Made by a program: the position numbers and the translations under genes. Shown one piece after another: positions 1-5,441 of a DNA stretch of 5,441 bases. Source of the stretch: Dethiosulfovibrio sp. GTDB taxonomy: Bacteria > Synergistota > Synergistia > Synergistales > Dethiosulfovibrionaceae. The notes under the pieces were generated by a model, which saw only the letters and a program-made list of their open reading frames with translations, was not told the DNA's origin and ran no database searches. Within the stretch, counting starts at the first letter, position 1. Each line of letters begins with the position of its first letter. The DNA is taken from the NCBI GenBank assembly GCA_028709985.1, contig JAQUTB010000142.1, positions 1-5,441 on the forward strand, written 5' to 3'.

Positions 1-160
1 TGACCTTCTTGCCGTCTACCTCCGCAACCGCGTAGTCCTCATTATGGCCACGGCTATCACCGTTACCGCCAACCCCGTACATCAGAGGGATCGCCAACAC
101 AAAACATGCCAAGAAGAACACCAAAATCCATTTAACCTGTGTACGAAGCGTCCTCAACAT
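1..160 (-). CDS. SurA/PpiD-like membrane-anchored protein, N-terminal fragment (5' end of gene; continues off left edge)
   Basis: Only the first 53 codons are in the window. The protein starts MLRTLRTQVKW, a basic cytoplasmic stub, and continues into one hydrophobic segment at about residues 11-29 (signal anchor or uncleaved signal). A short Gly/Asn/His-rich polar stretch follows, then AVAEVDGKKV at about residues 44-53. A single N-terminal membrane anchor followed by a 'VA-VNG-I'-like strand is the usual opening of the SurA N-terminal domain in PpiD/SurA-type periplasmic folding factors, many of which carry a PpiC-type prolyl isomerase domain further on. That catalytic domain would lie outside the window, so enzyme activity is inferred. 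The start is ATG at 160 with a purine-rich site AAAGGGGAAG (171-180); an in-frame TTG directly before it (163) gives better spacing and is a possible alternative. The gene lies downstream of polA on the same strand after a 100-base gap. It could instead be another single-anchor extracytoplasmic protein. Confidence 0.6.
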   Translation of the reverse strand, partial: MLRTLRTQVKWILVFFLACFVLAIPLMYGVGGNGDSRGHNEDYAVAEVDGKKV

Positions 161-177
161 CAACGTAAATCTTCCCC

Positions 178-193
178 TTTCATATCTATGAAA
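178..193. repeat. Perfect 7-bp inverted repeat in the leader of the SurA-like gene
   Basis: TTTCATA and TATGAAA flank a 2-base centre. An overlapping shorter palindrome, ATGAA-A-TTCAT, occupies 188-198. The repeat lies between the predicted promoter (222-249) and the start codon, and its edge touches the purine-rich ribosome-binding site at 171-180. It could be an operator or a weak hairpin affecting translation. It is AT-rich and short, so chance is a real alternative. Confidence 0.4.
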
Positions 194-221
194 TTCATAA
201 TTATGCCTATCGCATTCGGAT

Positions 222-249
222 ATTGTATCACAGCCGAGGCAGAGGTCGA
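222..249 (-). promoter_or_regulatory. Candidate sigma-70 promoter for the SurA-like gene
   Basis: Reading the minus strand, TACAAT (227-222) matches the -10 consensus at five of six positions and is directly preceded by TGA (230-228), the extended -10 TGN pattern. A weak -35, TCGACC (249-244), sits 16 bases upstream and matches TTGACA at four of six. Transcription would begin near 215, giving a leader of about 55 bases before the ATG at 160. It lies just downstream of the polA stop codon, so the SurA-like gene probably has its own promoter as well as possible read-through from polA. Confidence 0.45.
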
Positions 250-260
250 GAAAAACCAAA

Positions 261-2807
261 CTACACTTCTGCCAAAGAGGCCCCTATCTTGCCCTCTGTC
301 ACCAGCGGGACGGAGAGGGACGCCACGGACTCCATAATGGCCTGAAGCGACCTCAACACCTCCTGGCTATCCTCTTGATCGCACTCGCAGACGATAGAAT
401 CGTGCACCTGGAGGACCATCTCCCCACCCTTCAGCGATCTATCCACCTCTATCATTGCTTTTTTTGCCAGATCCGCGGCAGTCCCTTGGATGGGAGAGTT
501 TATGGCGACACGCTTCATATGGCCTTTATCCCTGGCGTTGCCGGTCTCGACCTCGTCTAGAGGTCTCCTTCTGCCCAATATGGTCTCGGTGTAGCCCAAC
601 GATATGGCCCGATCGGAGCTCTTGGTCATATAGGCCTCCACTCCAGGGAGGGCTTTAAAGTACCTGGACATTATCTCTTTGGCCTCGTTTTGACCTACAC
701 CAAGCCTCTTTGCAAGTCCGAAGGCGCTCATGCCGTAGAGCAGGCCAAAGGCGACCATCTTGGCGGATCGACGAAGCTCCTTGGTCACCAAGGATGGATC
801 AATTCCAAAGACCATGGCCGCCGTCTCAGTGTGAATATCCCTGCCCTTCTCGAAGACCTCAACGAGCCGAGGCTCGCCGGATATGTGGGCCAATACTCTG
901 AGCTCTATCTGAGAGTAGTCCGCCGCCACAAAACAACGATCCTTCCCCCTTGGGACGAGACACCGACAGATCCTCTCTGACCACTCGCCGTAGGCTGGCA
1001 GATTTTGAAGGTTGGGATCCCTGCTGCTCAGTCGCCCCGTCCCGGTGGTATCTGCCTCGAAGGAGCTGTGGATAACCCCATCTCGCTCTGCCTTGAGGAG
1101 GGGGACAGCAAAACCGCTCGACATCTTGGAAAGCTCGCGATGCTCCAAAAGCAACTTAGGTATTTCGCTCGCCTCGACCGGCAGCTCCGCCAGCTGTTCC
1201 AGAACCGTGACGTCGGTGGAATAGCCGGTCTTGGTCTTTTTGACCGGAGGCAACCCCAATCGATCGAAGAGCAACTCGGCGACCTGTTTGGGAGAGTTCA
1301 AGTTAATGTCCCCTGCTTTGGAGGCTATAAGCTCTGATATCTCCTTCAGCCTTTTATCGAGGTCAACCGTCACCTGTTCCATCCCTGCTTTGTCTATCCC
1401 AATTCCTCTTTTTTCCATCCTCACCAGGACTGGGACCAGAGGAAGATCCAGATGGTTCAGTATCCCATCCATCCCCATGTCGTAGACCTCAGAGGACAGC
1501 TCTCCCTTCAGTCGCCAGAGATCTATGGTCTGCTCCACCATGGAAGAGGGGACATCGTCTCCTAAAACGGCCCAGAGATCGTGTGACCCCCTGTCGGGAT
1601 GGAGCAGATAATCCACGGAGCGGAGGTCCCAGGGAACGGGAAATCCGGCGTTAAGGCCCACTGAGGCGTACAGTCTCTTATAGTCGGAGGTCACCAAAGA
1701 TTTACCGACCAAGCCCTCAACTGCCATATCCGGCAGTTCGTCCCCCTCCCAATAACGACCGCTAGGATCGCACAGGATAACCCTATCCGGTTTTATATCC
1801 ATGGGATAGGCTCCACGCCAACTCGAGTGTATAGCGATGGCATCAGAGCCTAAAACGACCTCAAGTGGCACTGGCTCAGCCTTGACGGTAAATCCAACCT
1901 CAGGCGAGGGCAATTCCTCCGGCTCCAGCTCCATCGTCTCCCAGTCTTCATCTGTCTCGATAAGGTCGGAGAGGATCTTCTCCAGGGCCTTCATCCCCAT
2001 CTCCCTGCACAGGGAGATGAACATCCCTCCGTCAGCGGCCGTCTCAGTACCCTCTGGTAGAGAGTCAAGACGAAGAGTGGTCAGAACCAGCGAGCGTCTC
2101 ACTAAGTCAGAGTTATCCTGAAATTTTTTCCTCTGAGACGGGGTGAGATCGTCCAGATTGGCGAGGATTCCCTCCAGCGATCCGTAGGAGCCAAGAAGCC
2201 GCCTCGCGGTCTTGTCCCCCACTCCTGGGACGCCTGGGACGTTGTCCGCCGTGTCTCCTACCAGGGCTAGATAATCGGCCATCCTCTCAGGTATAAAGCC
2301 ATACTCCGATATAAAAGAGTTCCTGTCCCAGGATGTGAAACTGGTGATACCTTTCCCCGGCCTTACAACCGTCACCCCGTCGTCCAGGATCTGCAACATA
2401 TCCTTGTCGGATGTAACCACCAAAACCGGCGTACCATGTGAGGCGATGTCCCTCGCCATCGCCCCCAGCACGTCGTCCGCCTCGACTCCCTCTTTGGATA
2501 GAACCGGTATGCCCAGGGCTGAGATCATCTTTTTGAGTATGGGAAGTTGGACCTTAAACTCATCCGGCGTGGGCTTTCTGCCCGCTTTATACTCCTCAAA
2601 CATATCGTGACGAAACGTGGGGCCCGGGGCGTCGAAGACAACCGATATAGAGGTCGGCTTCCACTGTTTTTTCAGCCTCGCCATCATGTTGAAAAATCCC
2701 ACCAGGGCGTTCGTCGGCGTGCCATCGGGGGCGGTCAGCTCCGGCACGGCGTAAAAAGCTCTGTAAGCAAGGCCGTGCCCGTCTACAAGCATTACAGGAC
2801 CACTCAT
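261..2807 (-). CDS. polA: DNA polymerase I (family A), 848 aa, proofreading domain degenerate
   Basis: Fills gaps and removes RNA primers during lagging-strand synthesis and excision repair, in the cytoplasm. The 5' nuclease (FEN) domain, about residues 1-290, keeps its acidic metal ligands: VDGH (D9), VVFDAPGP (D59), VEADDVLG (D111, D112), VTSDKD (D134, D136) and the helix-3-turn-helix GDTADNVPGVPGVGDKTA from D185. The middle domain, about 305-460, has the fold position of the 3'-5' exonuclease, but the Exo I DxE is replaced around IAIHSSW and no clear Exo II/III set is visible, so proofreading is probably absent, as in Taq and Bst enzymes. The polymerase domain has GRLSSRDPNLQNLP (591-604), motif A DYSQIELR (D630), motif B with R679, K683, F687 and Y691, and motif C VHDS (801-804). 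Motif C normally reads HDE; D803 is kept but serine replaces glutamate. Phe687 predicts ordinary discrimination against dideoxynucleotides. Length is normal for the family. The ATG at 2807 is set by AAGGAGG six bases upstream. The gene is divergent from gltX. Confidence 0.97.
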   Translation of the reverse strand: MSGPVMLVDGHGLAYRAFYAVPELTAPDGTPTNALVGFFNMMARLKKQWKPTSISVVFDAPGPTFRHDMFEEYKAGRKPTPDEFKVQLPILKKMISALGIPVLSKEGVEADDVLGAMARDIASHGTPVLVVTSDKDMLQILDDGVTVVRPGKGITSFTSWDRNSFISEYGFIPERMADYLALVGDTADNVPGVPGVGDKTARRLLGSYGSLEGILANLDDLTPSQRKKFQDNSDLVRRSLVLTTLRLDSLPEGTETAADGGMFISLCREMGMKALEKILSDLIETDEDWETMELEPEELPSPEVGFTVKAEPVPLEVVLGSDAIAIHSSWRGAYPMDIKPDRVILCDPSGRYWEGDELPDMAVEGLVGKSLVTSDYKRLYASVGLNAGFPVPWDLRSVDYLLHPDRGSHDLWAVLGDDVPSSMVEQTIDLWRLKGELSSEVYDMGMDGILNHLDLPLVPVLVRMEKRGIGIDKAGMEQVTVDLDKRLKEISELIASKAGDINLNSPKQVAELLFDRLGLPPVKKTKTGYSTDVTVLEQLAELPVEASEIPKLLLEHRELSKMSSGFAVPLLKAERDGVIHSSFEADTTGTGRLSSRDPNLQNLPAYGEWSERICRCLVPRGKDRCFVAADYSQIELRVLAHISGEPRLVEVFEKGRDIHTETAAMVFGIDPSLVTKELRRSAKMVAFGLLYGMSAFGLAKRLGVGQNEAKEIMSRYFKALPGVEAYMTKSSDRAISLGYTETILGRRRPLDEVETGNARDKGHMKRVAINSPIQGTAADLAKKAMIEVDRSLKGGEMVLQVHDSIVCECDQEDSQEVLRSLQAIMESVASLSVPLVTEGKIGASLAEV
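1458..1895 (-). other. Degenerate 3'-5' exonuclease domain of PolA
   Basis: This segment encodes about residues 305-450 of PolA. By position it matches the proofreading domain of E. coli Pol I. The place where Exo I should give DxE reads IAIHSSW (325-331). The Exo II asparagine/aspartate motif is reduced to SDYKRLY (374-380). SVDYLLHPDRGSHDLWAVL (397-415) resembles the stretch after Exo II, but a complete set of metal ligands is not present. The domain is therefore read as structural only. This is alignment by eye, not by a computed structure. Confidence 0.75.
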
Positions 2808-2840
2808 GTATATCCTCCTTATGATGTATAATCTCTCCTT
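2806..2840 (-). repeat. Imperfect tandem duplication of the polA ribosome-binding-site region
   Basis: Read on the minus strand, AAGGAGAGATTATACAT (2840-2824) is followed after three bases by AAGGAGGATATACAT (2820-2806). Apart from two extra bases in the first copy, they are the same sequence. The second copy holds the working Shine-Dalgarno AAGGAGG (2820-2814) and ends in the AT of the polA start codon. The first copy ends ATACATC and so has no start codon. It could be a local slippage duplication, or a standby ribosome-binding site. Confidence 0.5.
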
Positions 2841-2918
2841 GACGCAGGCAATTGTACCTCTTGTCGGGGCTGTAAGACACCCCTTGCAGGAGTAAACCTA
2901 TAGCAGGAGGAAAAAACG
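2808..2918. promoter_or_regulatory. Divergent polA-gltX intergenic control region
   Basis: These 111 bases must hold the promoters of both genes. On the minus strand, TACAAT at 2856-2851 is a five-of-six -10 for polA and would give a leader of about 37 bases, but its -35 is poor. TATACA at 2830-2825 looks like a -10 but would start transcription inside the ribosome-binding site. On the plus strand, TTGACG (2839-2844) is a five-of-six -35 facing gltX, yet no good -10 lies 16-18 bases downstream. A small bulged hairpin, GGGG-C-TGT / AAG / ACA-CCCC, spans 2866-2883 in the gltX leader. I see no riboswitch or T-box. The promoter assignments are tentative. Confidence 0.35.
2905..2910 (+). promoter_or_regulatory. 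Ribosome-binding site of gltX
   Basis: AGGAGG lies eight bases before the ATG at 2919, with an A-rich spacer. It fixes the gltX start, which also gives the expected N-terminus directly before the RFAPSPTG motif. Confidence 0.9.
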
Positions 2919-4250
2919 ATGAAAAAAACGAGAGTGAGATTCGCCCCCAGTCCCACAGGGGCACTTCACATAGGCGGAGCCCATACAGCGCTGTTCAACT
3001 GGCTCTGGGCTCGCCACACCGGAGGATCCTTCATACTCAGGATCGAGGACACCGACAGGGCAAGGTCCACCCAGGAATACGAAAAGACCATCATGGACGG
3101 CATGAAATGGATGAACCTGGACTGGGACGAGGGCCCGGACGTGGGGGGAGAATACGGCCCTTACCGTCAGGCCGACAGACTGGACCTCTACAGGAAATAC
3201 GCCGAGGAGCTCCTGGAAAAGGGCAAGGCCTACAGGGACGGGGACGCTATTATCTTCAAGGTCCCCCTTGGAGAGGACATAGGCTTTCAGGACATAGTTT
3301 ACGGCTCCATCGACGTTGTAAGCGACTCCCTTAAAGACGGCAGGACCGGAGAGATGAAGGATATCGTTCTCATAAAGAGCGACGGCATGCCGACCTACAA
3401 CTTCGCGGTGGTCGTCGACGACCACCTCATGGAGATAAGCCACGTCATAAGGGGGGAGGACCACATATCCAACACCCCCAAGCAGGTCCTTCTCTACAAG
3501 GCCCTGGGATGGGAGCTTCCCGAGTTCGCCCACCTTCCGATGATACTGGGCAAGGACAAGAAAAAGCTGTCCAAAAGGCACGGAGCCACCAGCGTCTACG
3601 AATACAGGGACATGGGATACATGCCCAACTCGGTGTTTAACTTTCTAGCTCTACTCGGCTGGGCCCCCGCAGGTGACAGGGAGATATTCGACAGGGATCT
3701 GGCTGTGGCGGAGTTCGAGCTGAAGAACGTCAACAGAAAGCCGTCCGTCCTGGACTTGGACAAGCTGAACTTCGTCAACCAGGGCCATCTTCACGCCCTC
3801 CCTGTGGAGGAGAAAATCTCCATGTTGCAGCCCTTCTGGGAGGAGGAAGGCGTGGACCTTTCGAAGCTGGAGATAGGCTACATGGAAAAGGCCTTCGAGA
3901 TGATGGGAGGAAGGGGAAGGACCGTCAAGGACCTGGCCGAGTTCACCGACTACTTCCTGGACTTCTCACCCGTCACAAAACGATATAAAGGCGATGTGGA
4001 CGACGACACCAGGAAAAAATTGCAGGGTTTCTTCTCCGGTCTGCTGGGACTGGAGGACTGGACCGCCCCTTCTATGGAGGCCTTCGCCAGAGAGTGGACC
4101 GAGAGCAACGAAGTCAAGCTCAAGGACGTGGCCATGCCCATGAGGTTCGCCATAACAGGACATAAGGTCAGCCCTGGAATCTTCGAGCTCGCGGAGTTCT
4201 TTGGCAAGGACGAGATACGCAAGAGGCTGGAGCACTTTAACTTCGTTTAG
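2919..4250 (+). CDS. gltX: Glutamyl-tRNA synthetase, compact form, 443 aa
   Basis: Class I aminoacyl-tRNA synthetase that joins glutamate to tRNA(Glu) using ATP. In bacteria without GlnRS it also mis-charges tRNA(Gln) for GatCAB; this window cannot tell which applies. The Rossmann fold opens with RFAPSPTGALHIGGAHTAL (residues 7-25), where HIGG is the HIGH signature. RIEDTD is at 41-46, SDGMPTYNFAVVVDDHL at 154-170 and IRGEDHISNTPKQ at 177-189. The KMSKS loop is KLSKRHGA, 216-223. The all-helical anticodon-binding part covers about 300-443 and ends with VKLKDVAMPMRFAITG (399-414). The protein is shorter than the usual 465-500 residues. The difference falls between KGKAY (101-105) and DGDAIIFKVP (107-116), where most family members have some 35-40 extra residues, often with a Cys-containing 'CFCTPEEL'-like segment. 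The reading frame stays open and both signatures are intact, so it looks functional. It is transcribed alone, with its terminator starting at the stop codon. Confidence 0.97.
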   Translation: MKKTRVRFAPSPTGALHIGGAHTALFNWLWARHTGGSFILRIEDTDRARSTQEYEKTIMDGMKWMNLDWDEGPDVGGEYGPYRQADRLDLYRKYAEELLEKGKAYRDGDAIIFKVPLGEDIGFQDIVYGSIDVVSDSLKDGRTGEMKDIVLIKSDGMPTYNFAVVVDDHLMEISHVIRGEDHISNTPKQVLLYKALGWELPEFAHLPMILGKDKKKLSKRHGATSVYEYRDMGYMPNSVFNFLALLGWAPAGDREIFDRDLAVAEFELKNVNRKPSVLDLDKLNFVNQGHLHALPVEEKISMLQPFWEEEGVDLSKLEIGYMEKAFEMMGGRGRTVKDLAEFTDYFLDFSPVTKRYKGDVDDDTRKKLQGFFSGLLGLEDWTAPSMEAFAREWTESNEVKLKDVAMPMRFAITGHKVSPGIFELAEFFGKDEIRKRLEHFNFV

Positions 4251-4290
4251 ATAAAAACCGGAGGCCTATTAGAAGGCCTCCGGTTTTTAT
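4251..4290. terminator. Bidirectional Rho-independent terminator between convergent genes
   Basis: A perfect 17-bp inverted repeat has arms at 4251-4267 and 4274-4290 and a six-base loop, ATTAGA. The GC core CCGGAGGCCT pairs with AGGCCTCCGG and is flanked by AAAAA on the left and TTTTT (4284-4288) on the right. Each strand therefore gives a strong hairpin followed by a U run. It begins one base after the gltX stop (4248-4250) and ends five bases before the stop of the ferredoxin-like gene (4296), so one element serves both transcripts. Confidence 0.95.
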
Positions 4291-4295
4291 CTTGA

Positions 4296-4988
4296 CTATA
4301 AGGTTATCTTGATCTTCTCTATGGCATCTTTGGGGCATTTTTCGGCGCACAGGCCACAGGCAACGCACTTTTTCGGATCTATAACGTGTTTTTCCTTCAC
4401 CTTACCCTCTATCGCCTTGACAGGACAGACCTTAGCGCAGAGGGTACAGCCCACGCACTTCTCCTCTATAACCGAGTAGACCTCTTTCTCGGACGGTGCG
4501 GTAGGCTCCGAGATCTCCGAGGTATCCGGCGTCTCTCCCTCACGATAGGTCCACTCTCTCTGGAAGGGCTTTCTGTCGGCCTTTCCCGTGTCCAGAGTGA
4601 CGTTGGACTTTCTGTCGTAGGACGATATGGCGAAATCCCTCGTCATGGTTAAGGCGTCAACGGGACAGATGTCGTTGCACTGGGCGCAGAAACAGCACCG
4701 GTCGTTATGTATGATTATCTTCTTGGGCTCGTCGGGAGACCAGTGTATAGCGTTCGCCGGGCAGACCTTCATGCACATGCCACAGCCAATACAGGTTTCC
4801 TTGTCGTAGCCCACCTTGCCCCTGAAACGGCCCCAGGTCTCCACCGGTTCGTTTAGGGATAACTCTCCCCTACCGGCGGCCTCCATAGCAGCGGTAAGAT
4901 CGTCCGGCATGTGATCCACGGGATAGGGGTTGGTAAACCTCTTACTGAAGAGGTGACGAATAATCTGCACGGACATCCAGTTCAGCAT
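4296..4988 (-). CDS. Four-cluster [4Fe-4S] protein: NuoI/MbhN/EchF-like subunit fused to a second ferredoxin domain, 230 aa
   Basis: Probable electron-carrying peripheral subunit of a membrane complex related to complex I, passing electrons from ferredoxin toward the catalytic subunits on the cytoplasmic face. The N-terminus has a hydrophobic/basic helix (about 5-18) then TNPYPVDHMPDDL, resembling the membrane-contacting start of NuoI/MbhN proteins. Cluster motifs 1 and 2 are C66-C69-C72-C76P and C98-C101-C104-C108P, the N6a/N6b-type pair. A linker at about 145-167, rich in Glu, Ser, Thr and Pro, leads to a second pair at C178-C181-C184-C188P and C208-C211-C214-C218P, a complete bacterial-type 2[4Fe-4S] ferredoxin. 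All sixteen ligand cysteines are present. Most NuoI-like subunits have only the first pair. ATG 4988 has an ideal AGGAGGTGA (5001-4993) that overlaps the stop of the upstream NuoH-like gene. It is the last gene of its operon, ending at the shared terminator. Complex identity (Mbh, Ech, Mbx or other) cannot be settled here. Confidence 0.87.
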   Translation of the reverse strand: MLNWMSVQIIRHLFSKRFTNPYPVDHMPDDLTAAMEAAGRGELSLNEPVETWGRFRGKVGYDKETCIGCGMCMKVCPANAIHWSPDEPKKIIIHNDRCCFCAQCNDICPVDALTMTRDFAISSYDRKSNVTLDTGKADRKPFQREWTYREGETPDTSEISEPTAPSEKEVYSVIEEKCVGCTLCAKVCPVKAIEGKVKEKHVIDPKKCVACGLCAEKCPKDAIEKIKITL

Positions 4989-4992
4989 AACG

Positions 4993-5001
4993 TCACCTCC
5001 T
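4993..5001 (-). promoter_or_regulatory. Ribosome-binding site of the four-cluster protein, overlapping the upstream stop codon
   Basis: AGGAGGTGA is a perfect anti-16S match placed four bases before the ATG at 4988. Its first two bases are the AG of the upstream TAG stop (5002-5000), so ribosomes ending the NuoH-like gene finish on this site, which suggests translational coupling and a fixed ratio of the two subunits. Confidence 0.85.
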
Positions 5002-5441
5002 AGTGCAACAGCACGTCTACGGAAATCAGGACCATTCCCGCCAGAGACAATGCCCCAACCTGGGCCCAGTAGAAACGGGATGCCTGCCAGATTTTAAGCC
5101 GTCCGAAAGCTGTCCTGAGGAAGGTTACACCGAAAACCGAGACGATAAACACCTTTACCCAGAACCACGGGAAGTCCACCAATGCCATCAGGGCGCCAGA
5201 CAATCCCAAAGCTCCACCTAGGGAGAAGGGGAAGAACAAACTCACCACCAGGGCGGAGATAGCGGCACACTTGAGGTTTAAGGCCACGTGAAGCAACGCC
5301 AGGTTTACCCCCGAATACTCCACTGTAACGCCCTCCAGTATCTCAGTCTTGGCCTCTGGAATGTCCATCAACCCCTTCCCAGTCTCCCCCGGGATGACGG
5401 TTAGGAGAGCTATGAAAAGGCAGATAAGCCCCAAAAATCCG
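5000..5441 (-). CDS. NuoH/EchB/MbhM-like membrane subunit, C-terminal part (5' end beyond right edge)
   Basis: Integral membrane subunit linking the peripheral electron-transfer arm to ion pumping in complex-I-related enzymes and group 4 membrane hydrogenases. The frame is open to the right edge, so about 146 C-terminal residues are seen and no start is in the window; a TTG at 5434 is internal. The family hallmark is the loop GKGLMDIPEAKTEILEGVTVEYSG, which contacts the NuoB/D-type subunits. The end of one helix precedes it. About three more follow: around LALLHVALNLKCAAISALVV, then the long hydrophobic stretch ending WFWVKVFIVSVFGVTFLR, then a last one at GALSLAGMVLISVDVLL. The motif GRLKIWQASRFYW between the last two matches the RLR-x-DQ-like loop of the family. 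The PEA-x-TEI loop is more like EchB/HycD/MbhM than like true NuoH. It is followed after 11 bases by the iron-sulfur gene. Confidence 0.87.
   Translation of the reverse strand, partial: GFLGLICLFIALLTVIPGETGKGLMDIPEAKTEILEGVTVEYSGVNLALLHVALNLKCAAISALVVSLFFPFSLGGALGLSGALMALVDFPWFWVKVFIVSVFGVTFLRTAFGRLKIWQASRFYWAQVGALSLAGMVLISVDVLLH

Noticed and set aside
228..300. A terminator after polA
   Set aside because: There is a short T run after the stop codon, but no stable GC-rich hairpin precedes it, so read-through into the SurA-like gene is possible.
44..337. A 97-codon open frame on the plus strand across the SurA-like gene, the gap and the polA end
   Set aside because: It overlaps two minus-strand genes and their control region, has no Shine-Dalgarno, and its composition looks non-protein-like.
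2825..2830. TATACA as a polA -10 element
   Set aside because: Transcription would begin inside or just before the Shine-Dalgarno sequence, leaving no usable leader; TACAAT at 2851-2856 is the better candidate.
2596..2964. A 122-codon minus-strand frame spanning the polA-gltX gap
   Set aside because: It is a shifted-frame shadow of the polA start joined to antisense of the gltX start; the real polA start has its own strong ribosome-binding site.
2898..3581. A 227-codon open frame on the minus strand opposite gltX
   Set aside because: It lies wholly antisense to well-conserved gltX codons, has no suitable ribosome-binding site, and resembles no known family; its openness follows from the codon bias of gltX.
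5000..5434. A complete 144-aa protein starting at TTG 5434
   Set aside because: The frame stays open to the window edge and the encoded segment is the C-terminal part of a roughly 300-residue membrane family, so the TTG is an internal leucine codon.
1..5441. A mobile element, CRISPR array, tRNA/rRNA gene or defence island
   Set aside because: No direct-repeat array, transposase or integrase frame, cloverleaf-like sequence or insertion-site duplication was seen; all long frames are explained by conserved cellular genes.

Overview
The window is compact bacterial DNA with a GC content slightly above one half. It holds five protein genes with short, Shine-Dalgarno-rich gaps. Arginine AGG and isoleucine ATA codons are frequent, as is common in Synergistota (for example Dethiosulfovibrio-like bacteria). 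A membrane-anchored SurA/PpiD-type protein and an anaerobe-type membrane hydrogenase/complex-I-like module fit the same picture. The Synergistota placement is an inference from gene content and codon flavour, not a database result. A strictly anaerobic, fermentative bacterium is the safer statement.

Layout from left to right. (1) Positions 1-160, minus strand: the first 53 codons of a membrane-anchored SurA/PpiD-like protein that runs off the left edge. A plausible extended -10 promoter and a short inverted repeat lie in the 100-base gap before it. (2) 261-2807, minus: complete polA, DNA polymerase I, with an intact 5' nuclease domain, a 3'-5' exonuclease domain that has lost its catalytic residues, and a polymerase domain whose motif C reads HDS instead of the usual HDE. 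(3) 2808-2918: a 111-base divergent intergenic region carrying the control signals of polA and gltX. (4) 2919-4250, plus: complete gltX, glutamyl-tRNA synthetase, unusually short because a stretch in the middle of the catalytic domain is missing. (5) 4251-4290: a perfect 17-bp inverted repeat forming a bidirectional terminator between convergent genes. (6) 4296-4988, minus: a four-cluster [4Fe-4S] protein, an NuoI/MbhN-like subunit extended by a second ferredoxin domain. (7) 5000 to the right edge, minus: the C-terminal part of an NuoH/EchB/MbhM-like membrane subunit.

The last two genes are translationally close (11-base gap) and form the 3' end of an operon for a proton- or sodium-translocating, ferredoxin-linked membrane complex. 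The rest of that operon lies beyond the right edge. polA and gltX are housekeeping genes transcribed divergently. polA may be followed by the SurA-like gene on the same strand, with no obvious terminator between them.

I see no mobile element, CRISPR array, RNA gene or clear novel defence-type system. The points most worth a second look are variations inside known families: the HDS motif C in PolA, the trimmed GluRS, and the four-cluster NuoI-like fusion.
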